Numbered from the stretch's first letter, positions 1 through 6,906 are shown. The stretch: DNA of 18,019 nucleotides from Melioribacteraceae bacterium (GCA_015486905.1 WFQV01000476.1:1-18019); one strand, 5' to 3'. Numbers and translations: made by a program. Notes: generated by a model from the letters alone, not told the origin.

Positions 1-486
1 AAGGGTGAAATTTTAGTTTTCCTTAACGGAGACGTTGAATTTAATGCCGAAAAACTTTTTGAATTTATCGAACGGAATTTTCGTAACAGCGATTACGTCG
101 GAATGACTTGCAGCGTTAACATTCACGAAAATGAACGCACCTTTGCAGACAAACTGTTTATGGGTTTCTACAATACATACTTCCATTTCCTAAATATTAT
201 AGGGCTGGGAATGGGGAGAGGGGAGTGCCAAATTGTACGGAAAAATCTTTTTGACGAACTCGGCGGTTACAATGAAAATCTTGCCGCCGGTGAGGACTTC
301 GAGTTTTTTAAAAGACTCCGGCGTAAAGGGAAAATTCTTTTTACTCACAAAATTGTTATCTGTGAATCGCCGAGAAGATTTAGAAAATACGGACATTTAA
401 AAATATTTTTAACTTGGACATTGAACGGTTTATTCGTTATTTTAAAAAACAAATCTTTGTCAAAAAATTGGGAAGAGGTTAGATAG
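1..486 (+). CDS. Family 2 glycosyltransferase, 3' part only (5' end outside the window)
   Basis: The reading frame is open from the first base and ends at TAG 484-486, giving about 161 C-terminal residues; the start lies upstream of the window. The fragment looks like the second half of a GT-A fold, family 2 glycosyltransferase, which transfers a sugar from a nucleotide-sugar donor to a glycan or lipid acceptor at the cytoplasmic membrane face. Near the start it has FLNGDVEF, in the place of the metal-binding DxD region although only one of the usual aspartates is present. Further on is a GGYNE motif followed by GEDFEFFKRL, matching the conserved (E/D)D catalytic-base region. The last 40 residues (from about 'GHLKIFLTWTLNGLFVIL') are hydrophobic and may contact the membrane. 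The next gene starts one base later, so they are probably cotranscribed. Donor and acceptor cannot be told from this fragment. Confidence 0.85.
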   Translation, partial: KGEILVFLNGDVEFNAEKLFEFIERNFRNSDYVGMTCSVNIHENERTFADKLFMGFYNTYFHFLNIIGLGMGRGECQIVRKNLFDELGGYNENLAAGEDFEFFKRLRRKGKILFTHKIVICESPRRFRKYGHLKIFLTWTLNGLFVILKNKSLSKNWEEVR

Positions 487-487
487 G

Positions 488-2188
488 TTGAAAAAAGTAA
501 TTCCCTTTCTGTTCGTTCTGATTTTTGCTTTTCAGATTAAAGCACAAGTCGGCTACGTAGAAGCAAGCCACCCTATTTACCAATTTCTTGAAAGAATGAG
601 CGTAAGGAAAATTATTTCTTCTTACAATTCATTCGAACTCCCTAAATCTAAAAAAGAGATAGGGAAGTGGCTGAGGGAAATTGACAAATCGCTTTACAAA
701 ATGAATTCAGCGGACAAAGCTATTTTCAGACAATTCAAATCGGAATTTGAATACGAGTATTCCGGTAAAACGGACAGGTATTATTCATTAATCGGAAACG
801 GCATTTCAAACAATTATCCTCTCGGTGACAAAGAGAAATATCTTTATTTTTACAATGACAAAAACAAATCAAGTTTTTACGTTAATTTAATTGCAAATGC
901 CAAATTCATTAACCGCAATTCGCAGCCGTTTAATTATTACTACAATTTTGCGGAGAATGGAAATTCTGCTTTGGTTAATTTCGGCGGGCGAATCGGGGGA
1001 ACATTTTACGATAAATTCGGCTTTCAAATAAAAGGGACTAACGGTACCTATCGAGGCAGCAAGAAATTGGCTGATACTTTTCCGGAAGCAAAATTTAATT
1101 ACAAGTTTAATGAAACCCAGAAGAGTAACGTTGGATCGAACTATTTCGACAATACCGAAGGCTACGCCGCTTACCAAAACAATTGGCTGCAGTTAAAAAT
1201 AGGCAGCGACAGAAATCTTTTTGGCGAAGGAATTTTAAAAGATATTCTGAGCGACAATTCACCGAGGCAGGATTACATTTCTCTCAAATTAAATTACATG
1301 AATTTTTCCTACACTTTTTACCATGCGAAATTACTCGGATTGGTGCACATAAACAACGACTATGCAACAAACGAACCGTACAAACAAATAAATGCAAAGA
1401 ATTTTGTGTACCACCGCTTTGGTATTCACTTATTTAATAATTCTTTCTTCAACGTCGGTGAAATGATTATTTACTCTTTCCGAGAGTTTGATTTGGCTTA
1501 CCTCAATCCGTTCAACTTTTACAAGAGCTCCGAGCATGCAAATCAGGACAGGGACAATTCGCTACTCTTTTTTGATTTCTCAAACTATTCTTTAACCAAC
1601 TGGAAATTTTTTGCTTCTGTTGTAATTGACGATTTCGACTTCAGCAAAATAGGGACACACTGGCTGGGAAATCAAATTATGTTGAATACGGGATTTTACA
1701 CAACCATCTTAAACAAGCTTCTCCCTCTCGATTTTGAAGCTCAATATTTAAGAATTGACCCTTACGTTTATACGCACAGATTCCTTTACAATAATTACAC
1801 AAATTTTTATTACAATTTGGGAGCGCCTTTACAACCGAACAGCTACGCTTTGGTTTTGAAATTCATTTACACTCCGACAGGGAAATTAAAATTTGATTTC
1901 TCCTTTCTCTATTCGGAACACGGGGAAAACTATTACAGCCAAGAACATATGCTGGATGAAAACGTCGGCGGAAATATTTGGTACGGTTATCGTGAAGTGG
2001 ATTTGCATAATTCAACTAAATTCCTTGCGGGCAATAGAGAATATCTGACTAAAATAAAATTTAAAGGGGCTTACGAAGTCTTAAATAATTATTATCTGTT
2101 TTTAAGAGCGGAATACGTAAATAATAAAGAAATATTTTACCCGAAAAGTTATTTGGATTTACTTTTAGGTTTTTCGTTGATTATTTAG
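488..2188 (+). CDS. Probable outer-membrane beta-barrel protein, capsule assembly Wzi-like
   Basis: This encodes 566 residues from a TTG start at 488. The start is supported by a purine-rich ribosome site (GGAAGAGG, 471-478) and because it begins exactly at a signal peptide: MKK, a hydrophobic stretch to about residue 16, then a likely cut near KAQ (about residue 19-20). The mature protein begins with a helical segment (about 25-75). The rest is a long run of alternating aromatic and polar residues rich in Y, F and N, typical of an outer-membrane beta-barrel, ending in a hydrophobic strand (LLLGFSLII). Size and layout resemble the Wzi/CapA-like 'capsule assembly' family of Bacteroidota, whose E. 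coli member helps anchor capsule to the cell surface. The upstream glycosyltransferase, ending one base before, fits a polysaccharide export locus. Barrel and signal peptide are seen; the Wzi assignment is inference from layout and context. Confidence 0.6.
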   Translation: MKKVIPFLFVLIFAFQIKAQVGYVEASHPIYQFLERMSVRKIISSYNSFELPKSKKEIGKWLREIDKSLYKMNSADKAIFRQFKSEFEYEYSGKTDRYYSLIGNGISNNYPLGDKEKYLYFYNDKNKSSFYVNLIANAKFINRNSQPFNYYYNFAENGNSALVNFGGRIGGTFYDKFGFQIKGTNGTYRGSKKLADTFPEAKFNYKFNETQKSNVGSNYFDNTEGYAAYQNNWLQLKIGSDRNLFGEGILKDILSDNSPRQDYISLKLNYMNFSYTFYHAKLLGLVHINNDYATNEPYKQINAKNFVYHRFGIHLFNNSFFNVGEMIIYSFREFDLAYLNPFNFYKSSEHANQDRDNSLLFFDFSNYSLTNWKFFASVVIDDFDFSKIGTHWLGNQIMLNTGFYTTILNKLLPLDFEAQYLRIDPYVYTHRFLYNNYTNFYYNLGAPLQPNSYALVLKFIYTPTGKLKFDFSFLYSEHGENYYSQEHMLDENVGGNIWYGYREVDLHNSTKFLAGNREYLTKIKFKGAYEVLNNYYLFLRAEYVNNKEIFYPKSYLDLLLGFSLII

Positions 2189-2267
2189 TAAAATGAAACA
2201 TACATAACTAAGTTTAAGACACCCAAGTGAATGATATTATTTATGAATAATGAATGCGTGAGGAGTA

Positions 2268-2311
2268 GATTGATTGCATGGTTGGATGGCTGGATGATTG
2301 GATGGGTGGAT
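2268..2311. repeat. Degenerate GGAT tetranucleotide tandem array
   Basis: Eleven consecutive 4-base units can be read without gaps from 2268: GATT, GATT, GCAT, GGTT, GGAT, GGCT, GGAT, GATT, GGAT, GGGT, GGAT. Similar units (GGAT, GGAT, GATT) reappear at 2438-2449, directly after the 42-bp repeats. The array therefore seems to be interrupted by that second repeat. It lies in the non-coding stretch between the polysaccharide locus and the MBL-fold gene. A weaker six-base pattern (GATTGA, GGTTAA, GGTTGA) follows at 2472-2489. Confidence 0.8.
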
Positions 2312-2314
2312 AAT

Positions 2315-2440
2315 CCGTCTTCGCCTTCGCTATACTCAGGCTACGCCGTGACAGGTCCGTCTTCGCCTTCGCTGCGCTCAGGCTACGCCGTGACAGGTCC
2401 GTCTTCGCCTTCGCTATGCTCAGGCTACGCCGTGACAGGA
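2315..2440. repeat. Three tandem copies of a 42-bp GC-rich repeat
   Basis: Three head-to-tail units lie at 2315-2356, 2357-2398 and 2399-2440. Each starts CCGTCTTCGCC and contains GGCTACGCCGTGACAGG. The copies differ almost only in three bases in the middle (TATACTC, TGCGCTC, TATGCTC). The unit is about 60% GC in AT-rich surroundings, so its base composition is foreign to the neighbours. Because 42 is divisible by three, a reading frame stays open through the array and would give repeats of SPSLxSGYAVTG. That frame has no ribosome site or recognisable domain, so I read the array as a non-coding minisatellite-type repeat, possibly one member of a dispersed family. It is not a CRISPR: there are no spacers. 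Confidence 0.9.
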
Positions 2441-2566
2441 TGGATGATTGTTCTTTTATTTTTTGCTTAGAGATTGAGGTTAAGGTTGAGACTTGTTACA
2501 GATTACCGAAAAACAAAGCGTACAAAATAATTTTAACAAAGTTCTACATGAGCAACATTTCATTAA

Positions 2567-2586
2567 CCCCGAGCTTCAGCTCGGGG
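2567..2586. repeat. Perfect GC-rich inverted repeat (hairpin 1)
   Basis: CCCCGAGCT (2567-2575) and AGCTCGGGG (2578-2586) are perfect 9-base reverse complements separated by two bases. In RNA this would form an 8-bp stem with a TTCA tetraloop. It is not followed by a T tract (GTAGGACGGG follows), so it is a poor candidate for an intrinsic terminator. It stands 26 bases before a second, longer hairpin, and both may belong to one structured or REP-like element. Confidence 0.8.
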
Positions 2587-2611
2587 GTAGGACGGGAGAA
2601 AACACTAAAGG

Positions 2612-2668
2612 GTTTTGGCGCGATTTTTGGCTTTGCTCGTCTGGGCAAGGTAAAAATCTTGACAAAAC
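2612..2668. repeat. Long imperfect inverted repeat (hairpin 2)
   Basis: Three nested pairs of arms are visible: GTTTTG 2612-2617 with CAAAAC 2663-2668, GATTTTT 2622-2628 with AAAAATC 2652-2658, and CTTTGC 2631-2636 with GCAAGG 2645-2650 (one G-T pair). They are separated by a 4x4 internal loop (GCGC opposite TTGA) and a small bulge, and the apical loop is TCGTCTGG. About 19 pairs over 57 bases is more than expected by chance in a gene-free stretch. Function is unknown; it could be a dispersed repeat of the REP or MITE-remnant type, or part of a structured RNA. Confidence 0.6.
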
Positions 2669-2701
2669 TTCGTAGGGGAATAATCAGATGAAATTTTGAA
2701 T

Positions 2702-2717
2702 TGTGATTTAAATCATA
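2702..2717. promoter_or_regulatory. CRP/FNR-like palindrome upstream of the MBL-fold gene
   Basis: The sequence TGTGATTTAAATCATA contains a perfect 12-base palindrome (2704-2715). It matches the CRP-type pattern TGTGA-N6-TCACA at nine of ten positions. A good -10-like TATAAT lies at 2750-2755, giving a predicted transcript start near 2762 and a dyad centre about 52 bases upstream; that spacing is not one of the standard CRP activation positions. No clear -35 accompanies the -10. The region is very AT-rich, so a chance match is quite possible. Confidence 0.3.
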
Positions 2718-2826
2718 ATCATCACCCTAAAAAAATATTATCTTAAAATTATAATTTAAAAGCAGTGTTCTAATTGATGAAAGCAGGCTAAAAAAAAATT
2801 GAGAAATATTTTACCTCGGAGAATAG

Positions 2827-3699
2827 ATGAAAATTAAATTTTGGGGCACTCGAGGCTCAATTCCCGTCCCCGGTTTATCCACTGTTAAATATGGCGGAAA
2901 TACTCCCTGCGTTCAAGTTATTTCGGACAACAAAGAAATATTTATTATCGATGGCGGTACCGGAATAAGAGCATTGGGAGAAGAACTACTTGAAAAATAC
3001 CCTAAAGGGACAACTGTGAACATTTTGATTTCACACACTCATTGGGACCATATTCAGGGTTTATTATTTTTCAGACCCTTTTACAGAAAAAACTTTAAAA
3101 TTAATCTCTTTTCCAATGCGATGAACGGGATGACAATTGAAGATATTATTAAAGCTCAAATGCACCCTTCTTTTTTCCCTGTCTCTCCAGATGTTTTTGA
3201 AGCGGAAATTCAATATCACAGAATTCTTCCCAACCAGGAATACAAGTTTAATAAATTAACCGTACAGACAACAAATTCGCACCATTCCGCTGGTACGTTA
3301 TGTTTTAGGGTTAATAACGATACCTCGAGTTTTGCTTACATGACGGACAACGAACTTTATTACAATACAACTTTCGAGTTGCCCAAGAAGGATTCCATTC
3401 TACAGAACAACGAGGAATTGATTAAATTTGCCGATTCGGTAGATTATCTGATTCACGATACAACTTATTCTCTGAAAGATTACAAATCCCATGTCGGCTG
3501 GGGGCATTCGAACAATATCTCCGCCGTGGTGTTTGCTCATCTGGCAAAAGTTAAAAATTTTTTCCTGTTTCATTACGAACCTCTTTACACGGACACCGAC
3601 ATCGATAGAATGTTCGACGAGACGATTGAATTTCTCAAAGAAAGTAAATATGATTTAAACTGCGAACCTTCGTACGAGGGTTTGGAACTTACAATTTAA
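2827..3699 (+). CDS. MBL-fold metallo-hydrolase
   Basis: This 290-residue protein is of the metallo-beta-lactamase fold, beginning with the FWGTRGSIPVPG / YGGNTPCV signature of a widespread phosphodiesterase-like subgroup. Predicted metal ligands are complete: H70-T-H72-W-D74-H75, H152 or H153 in NSHHSAG, D174 in MTDNE and H249 in FHYEP; a further HVGWGHS segment (222-228) lies near the active site in this subgroup. It should be a soluble, binuclear-metal hydrolase of phosphodiester or ester bonds. The substrate is not known; in related proteins the domain is often fused to response regulators, which hints at signalling, but no such domain is present here. The ATG at 2827 is preceded by GGAG (2818-2821), five bases away. 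It is the first gene of the long co-directional run and ends 13 bases before ybeY. Confidence 0.85.
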   Translation: MKIKFWGTRGSIPVPGLSTVKYGGNTPCVQVISDNKEIFIIDGGTGIRALGEELLEKYPKGTTVNILISHTHWDHIQGLLFFRPFYRKNFKINLFSNAMNGMTIEDIIKAQMHPSFFPVSPDVFEAEIQYHRILPNQEYKFNKLTVQTTNSHHSAGTLCFRVNNDTSSFAYMTDNELYYNTTFELPKKDSILQNNEELIKFADSVDYLIHDTTYSLKDYKSHVGWGHSNNISAVVFAHLAKVKNFFLFHYEPLYTDTDIDRMFDETIEFLKESKYDLNCEPSYEGLELTI

Positions 3700-3712
3700 A
3701 TTTCTCTTTAAA

Positions 3713-4165
3713 ATGAAAAACTTATCTGTATTTAATCACACCCGGAAAAAACTACGAAAACGTAGTATCCATAGGATTGTCTGTGAATTAAAAAAAACTC
3801 TTGACCTAAAAGTCGAAGATTTGGAAATAAACTTTGTCGATGAAAAATTAATTAAAGATATCAACATTCGCTACTTAAAGCACGATTATAGTACTGACAT
3901 AATTACCTTTAATTATTCGAAAGATAATAGTATATTAGAAGGAGAGATTTTTATTTCTCTGGACGATGCGGAAAAAAATGCGAAAAAGTTCAATGTTCTT
4001 TTGGAAAATGAAATTACAAGACTTGTAATACATGGCGTATTACATCTGATCGGCTATGACGATATTGAGACGAAGGCTAAGAAAGTGATGAAAAGAGAAG
4101 AGAACAAATTGGTAAAAAATATTTGGAACGATCAATTGAAGGGTACTATTATTTATGACAGCTAA
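3713..4165 (+). CDS. ybeY: Endoribonuclease YbeY (rRNA maturation factor)
   Basis: The 150-residue length is normal for YbeY, a metal-dependent single-strand endoribonuclease that matures the 3' end of 16S rRNA and takes part in ribosome quality control. The signature lies at residues 107-117, HGVLHLIGYDD. H107 and H111 are the first two zinc ligands; the position usually held by the third histidine (HGxLHLxGYDH) is D117. As I recall, an aspartate here is common in Bacteroidota-group YbeY, so it is probably a lineage variant rather than loss of activity. The conserved STDIITF segment (60-66, normally PTDVLSF) is also present. No Shine-Dalgarno site is visible before ATG 3713. The last 11 bases overlap the following smg gene, so translation of the two is probably coupled. 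Confidence 0.93.
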   Translation: MKNLSVFNHTRKKLRKRSIHRIVCELKKTLDLKVEDLEINFVDEKLIKDINIRYLKHDYSTDIITFNYSKDNSILEGEIFISLDDAEKNAKKFNVLLENEITRLVIHGVLHLIGYDDIETKAKKVMKREENKLVKNIWNDQLKGTIIYDS

Positions 4166-4610
4166 AATAGTTGAAGCGGTAGCTAAAATACTTGAGGGAT
4201 TAAATAAAAATCTTTCGCTTGAAGAACTTAACAAAGAGTTTAAAGCAAGTAAGGAATTCGACCAACAAACCGTGAGTGCCGCTTTCGGTTTGGTTTACGA
4301 TAGAATATTAACTAAGAAACACAACCACGCTGTAAAAACGAATCACGATAATAAAATCAGAATCTTTAGCGAAGATGAGAAAGAAGTATTGGGATTTGAA
4401 AACTACAATTATCTTTTGCATCTAAAGAATGTAGGGCTTCTCGATGACGAAAACCTGGAGATTATCCTTGAGCAAATAATGATGTTTCCACTTGAAACGA
4501 TTACCAAGGAGGACATCAATTGGATTATACTCGTTTCTATTGTTGAACCCGATGCCGATAGTATGCCAGGCAGCAGAGTGTTGCTTTATTCTTCCGACAC
4601 CATTAATTAA
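4155..4610 (+). CDS. Smg family (DUF494) protein
   Basis: This is a 151-residue acidic protein that I assign to the Smg/DUF494 family from its opening (a helix beginning MTAKIVEAVAKILEG), the FSEDEKEVLGFENYNYLLHLKNVGLLD centre and the LETITKEDINWIILV close. Family members lie beside DNA processing and topoisomerase genes in many bacteria; their biochemical role is not established. The protein has no signal peptide or membrane span and is predicted to be mostly helical. Its ATG lies inside the end of ybeY, with an 11-base overlap, and it stops 15 bases before the Xer recombinase gene. That position fits the known association with the xer/topA/dprA neighbourhood. The family call is from recognition, not from a search. 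Confidence 0.75.
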   Translation: MTAKIVEAVAKILEGLNKNLSLEELNKEFKASKEFDQQTVSAAFGLVYDRILTKKHNHAVKTNHDNKIRIFSEDEKEVLGFENYNYLLHLKNVGLLDDENLEIILEQIMMFPLETITKEDINWIILVSIVEPDADSMPGSRVLLYSSDTIN

Positions 4611-4626
4611 AAAATCAAATTTTTTA
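4608..4626. promoter_or_regulatory. AT-only inverted repeat spanning the smg stop and xer start codons
   Basis: TAAAAAAT (4608-4615) and ATTTTTTA (4619-4626) are perfect 8-base arms around a CAA loop. The left arm starts with the smg stop codon, and the right arm ends on the first base of the xer ATG. In mRNA a weak all A-U stem could cover the region where a ribosome site would be; no Shine-Dalgarno is present there. It may equally be a chance product of AT-rich DNA. Confidence 0.4.
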
Positions 4627-5519
4627 TGCGGGCTGACAAAAGTCTTTTAAAATATTTAACCGAATATTTAAACCGTATCGAAGGTGTACGGAGGCTTTCG
4701 TTCAATACTGTAAAATCATACCGAAAAGACATTGAACAATTTATTGATTTCTGCAGCAATAAGAATATCTATTTACCAGCGCAAGTAAATGAAAATACCA
4801 TTCGATTGTTCTTAATGCTTTTAACCGAACAGAATATTGAGAGGAAAAGCATTTCACGTAAACTCTCAGCGCTAAGAGGATTTTTTAAATTCATTAAAAG
4901 CGAATCGAATTTAAGTATAAACCCTTTGTCTCAGATAAAAAATCCCAAAGCGAAAAAGATTTTACCAGAGACGCTGAGCAGTAGTTTGATTGAAGAAATA
5001 TTTGAAATCCTTAACAAAGAAGAAGGAAATAAAAACAAATTTCTTTACAAAGTAATATTCGATTTACTCTATGGTTGTGCACTTAGGGTTTCGGAACTTT
5101 GCAATTTAAATATTGAAGATATCGATTTAAATACAAAAACGGTGCGTGTTTTCGGTAAAGGCTCAAAACATCGGATTGTACCTTTGGGGGAAAAAACAAT
5201 TCAAACACTTAAAGAATATTTCATTTCTATCGATAATGATAAAGAAAAATTTTTAGTAAATAAAAATGGAACAAAGATATATCCACGCTTTGTACAAAGA
5301 ATAGTTAAAAAATATATTTCATTGGTCAGCGATATTAAAAATAATAATCCTCATACATTAAGACACAGCGCAGCTACACACATGCTGGATAGGGGAGCGG
5401 ATTTATTGGCGGTTAAGGAAATTTTGGGGCACGAAAATCTTTCAACAACACAAATTTACACGCACGTAAGTGTAGAGCGTTTAAAAAAAACGTACAAATC
5501 AGCACATCCAAAATCATAA
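4626..5519 (+). CDS. xerC: XerC/XerD-type tyrosine recombinase
   Basis: This 297-residue recombinase resolves chromosome dimers at dif sites by tyrosine-mediated strand exchange. The N-terminal SAM-like DNA-binding domain covers about 5-95, with a typical 'FNTVKSYRKDIEQF' start. The catalytic domain has the full set of residues: R154, K178, H243, R246, H269 and nucleophile Y278. Spacing between them equals that of E. coli XerD (R148, K172, H244, R247, H270, Y279) to within one residue overall. The length and lack of extra domains point to a housekeeping Xer protein rather than a phage or transposon integrase, and no attachment sites or mobile genes are near. Whether it is the XerC or XerD partner cannot be decided here; the symbol is given by general resemblance. 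hpf follows 11 bases after the stop. Confidence 0.9.
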   Translation: MRADKSLLKYLTEYLNRIEGVRRLSFNTVKSYRKDIEQFIDFCSNKNIYLPAQVNENTIRLFLMLLTEQNIERKSISRKLSALRGFFKFIKSESNLSINPLSQIKNPKAKKILPETLSSSLIEEIFEILNKEEGNKNKFLYKVIFDLLYGCALRVSELCNLNIEDIDLNTKTVRVFGKGSKHRIVPLGEKTIQTLKEYFISIDNDKEKFLVNKNGTKIYPRFVQRIVKKYISLVSDIKNNNPHTLRHSAATHMLDRGADLLAVKEILGHENLSTTQIYTHVSVERLKKTYKSAHPKS

Positions 5520-5530
5520 GAGGAGTTATC

Positions 5531-5836
5531 ATGAAAGTACAAATCACATCCCGTAAATTTCGAGCAAAGGACTCTTTAAAAGACTACATCAAGAGAGAGC
5601 TTAAACATCTTGAAAAATTCTACGATGAAATTTTAAGTGTAGATGTAATTCTCAGCTTTACGCATTTAAAAGATAGTATTAAAACGGTTGAAATGGTTGT
5701 GCAAATTCCCGGTAAAACTTTCTCGTCAAAAGTTAACAGCGACGATTTCAGAAAAGCGGTTAAAGCAACAGTGGAAAAATTAGAAAGGCAAATTAAATCT
5801 TATAAAACAAAAAGAAAGGCTAAAGTTAGAGCATGA
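5531..5836 (+). CDS. hpf: Ribosome hibernation promoting factor, short form (HPF/RaiA family)
   Basis: This basic 101-residue protein has the beta-alpha-beta-beta-beta-alpha pattern of the HPF/YfiA (RaiA) family, which binds the decoding region of the 30S subunit and shuts ribosomes down in slow growth. The opening MKVQITSRKFRAKDSLKDYI and the closing lysine/arginine-rich helix (from about 76 to 101) are typical. It is the short form: the C-terminal dimerisation domain of long HPF is missing, so 100S formation would need another factor if it occurs. ATG 5531 is preceded by AGGAG (5521-5525) at a five-base distance, one of the better ribosome sites in the window. Its stop overlaps the hprK start by four bases (ATGA). 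An hpf gene close to hprK is also found in Proteobacteria (rpoN-hpf-ptsN-hprK). Confidence 0.9.
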   Translation: MKVQITSRKFRAKDSLKDYIKRELKHLEKFYDEILSVDVILSFTHLKDSIKTVEMVVQIPGKTFSSKVNSDDFRKAVKATVEKLERQIKSYKTKRKAKVRA

Positions 5837-6846
5837 GAATCAGCAGCAAAAATATTTCCCGTAAGGAATCCATTACGGTTGAATATTTTTTTCAATTAAC
5901 TTCTGAAAAATTCAATATTAAATTATTAAATAACCGTGTGGGCTTTGAAAGGCTCATTACCGAACAGAATCTTCATAGACCCGGCTTGGCATTGGCCGGG
6001 TTTATTGATTTGTTCTCTTACAACAGAATTCAAATGTTCGGTAATACCGAGATGAGGTATCTTTACCAATTACCCCCTGCTGAAAGAGAAACAACTTTAA
6101 GGAAAATTTTTAATTTTAATTTACCTTGCATTATTGTTACAAATAATAATGAACCTACAGAAGAATTGATTAACCTTGCAAACGAATTTAAAATACCGAT
6201 TTTCGGCTCGGAATATTCAACAAATAAATTGGCTTTCTTGGTTACCGATTTACTCGACGACCAATTTGCACCAAGAATTACAATACATGGCTCTTTCGTT
6301 GATGTGTACGGTGTCGGAATGCTTTTTGTCGGAAAGTCGGGAATAGGTAAAAGCGAGGTAGCTCTTGATTTGTTGGAGAGGGGACATCGTCTCGTGGCGG
6401 ATGATGTTGTAATTTTTACAAAAAAGGGGGAAGAGATATTAATGGGTTCCGGCACAGATTTAGCACGTCATTTTATGGAAGTTAGAGGTATTGGAATTGT
6501 AAACGTACAGCAAATTTTTGGGATTCGCTCAATTAGATTCCAGAAAAGGCTTGAAATAGTAATTGAACTTGAATTATGGAATGATAAAGGAACTTACACG
6601 AGAACAGGTTTAGACCATGAAACAATCAGAATACAAGACGTTGAAATTCCTTACATTAAGTTGCCTATCATTCCCGGGAAAAATATTACTGTTATTGCCG
6701 AAGTGCTTGCATTGAACTATTTATTAAAACATTACGGTTACGATTCCGCAAAAGTTTTTCAACAAAGGTTAACGGAACAATTGAAAAAGAACAGAGGTTC
6801 GCTTAACGAAAGAATAATTAACTATTTTGAACACGATTTTGAATAG
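5833..6846 (+). CDS. hprK: HPr kinase/phosphorylase
   Basis: This 337-residue protein is slightly longer than the usual 310-320. The N-terminal domain (about 10-140) is the MurF-like HprK module, containing HRPGLALAGF. The catalytic domain begins with IHGSFVDVYGVGMLF (151-165) and has the P-loop GKSGIGKS (167-174), the ADD segment at 189-191, and the HprK signature MEVRGIGIVNV (215-225) next to the active site. All known catalytic motifs appear intact, so it should phosphorylate and dephosphorylate a serine of HPr or an HPr-like protein. No HPr gene or sugar-transport PTS gene lies in the window, so the partner is unknown; in organisms with partial PTS the system is thought to be regulatory. 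It overlaps hpf by four bases and is likely translated with it. Confidence 0.93.
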   Translation: MRISSKNISRKESITVEYFFQLTSEKFNIKLLNNRVGFERLITEQNLHRPGLALAGFIDLFSYNRIQMFGNTEMRYLYQLPPAERETTLRKIFNFNLPCIIVTNNNEPTEELINLANEFKIPIFGSEYSTNKLAFLVTDLLDDQFAPRITIHGSFVDVYGVGMLFVGKSGIGKSEVALDLLERGHRLVADDVVIFTKKGEEILMGSGTDLARHFMEVRGIGIVNVQQIFGIRSIRFQKRLEIVIELELWNDKGTYTRTGLDHETIRIQDVEIPYIKLPIIPGKNITVIAEVLALNYLLKHYGYDSAKVFQQRLTEQLKKNRGSLNERIINYFEHDFE

Positions 6847-6865
6847 ATTAAATTAAAAATATTTA

Positions 6866-6894
6866 TTGACATACTTCATTGCTTTTATTATGTT
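6866..6894 (+). promoter_or_regulatory. Candidate sigma-70-type promoter of the M23 peptidase gene
   Basis: A perfect -35 TTGACA (6866-6871) is followed, after a 17-base spacer, by TATGTT (6889-6894), which matches four of six -10 positions. It lies in the 60-base gap between hprK and the peptidase gene. The predicted transcript start, near 6901, is only about six bases before ATG 6907, which would make a nearly leaderless mRNA. No Shine-Dalgarno is present before that ATG, consistent with such an arrangement. Sequence inference only. Confidence 0.4.
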
Positions 6895-6906
6895 CGCAGT
6901 TAAGAT

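Noticed and set aside
2315..2440. Possible CRISPR array
   Set aside because: The 42-bp units are directly adjacent with no spacers, and no cas gene is in the window.
2231..2470. 79-codon plus-strand reading frame through the 42-bp repeats
   Set aside because: It is open only because the unit length is divisible by three; it gives low-complexity repeats with no ribosome site, domain or hydrophobic segment.
2659..2684. Promoter-like TTGACA with AATAAT
   Set aside because: The spacer is only 14 bases, and the TTGACA overlaps the 3' arm of hairpin 2, so it is most likely a by-product of that repeat.
2416..2691. Two overlapping reading frames of 91 and 60 codons after the repeats
   Set aside because: They run through the hairpin region and lack a ribosome site and any recognisable protein pattern; the inverted repeats explain the sequence better.
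4626..5519. Integrase of a mobile element
   Set aside because: The protein has normal Xer length and catalytic spacing, lies among housekeeping genes, and has no attachment repeats, tRNA or phage genes beside it.
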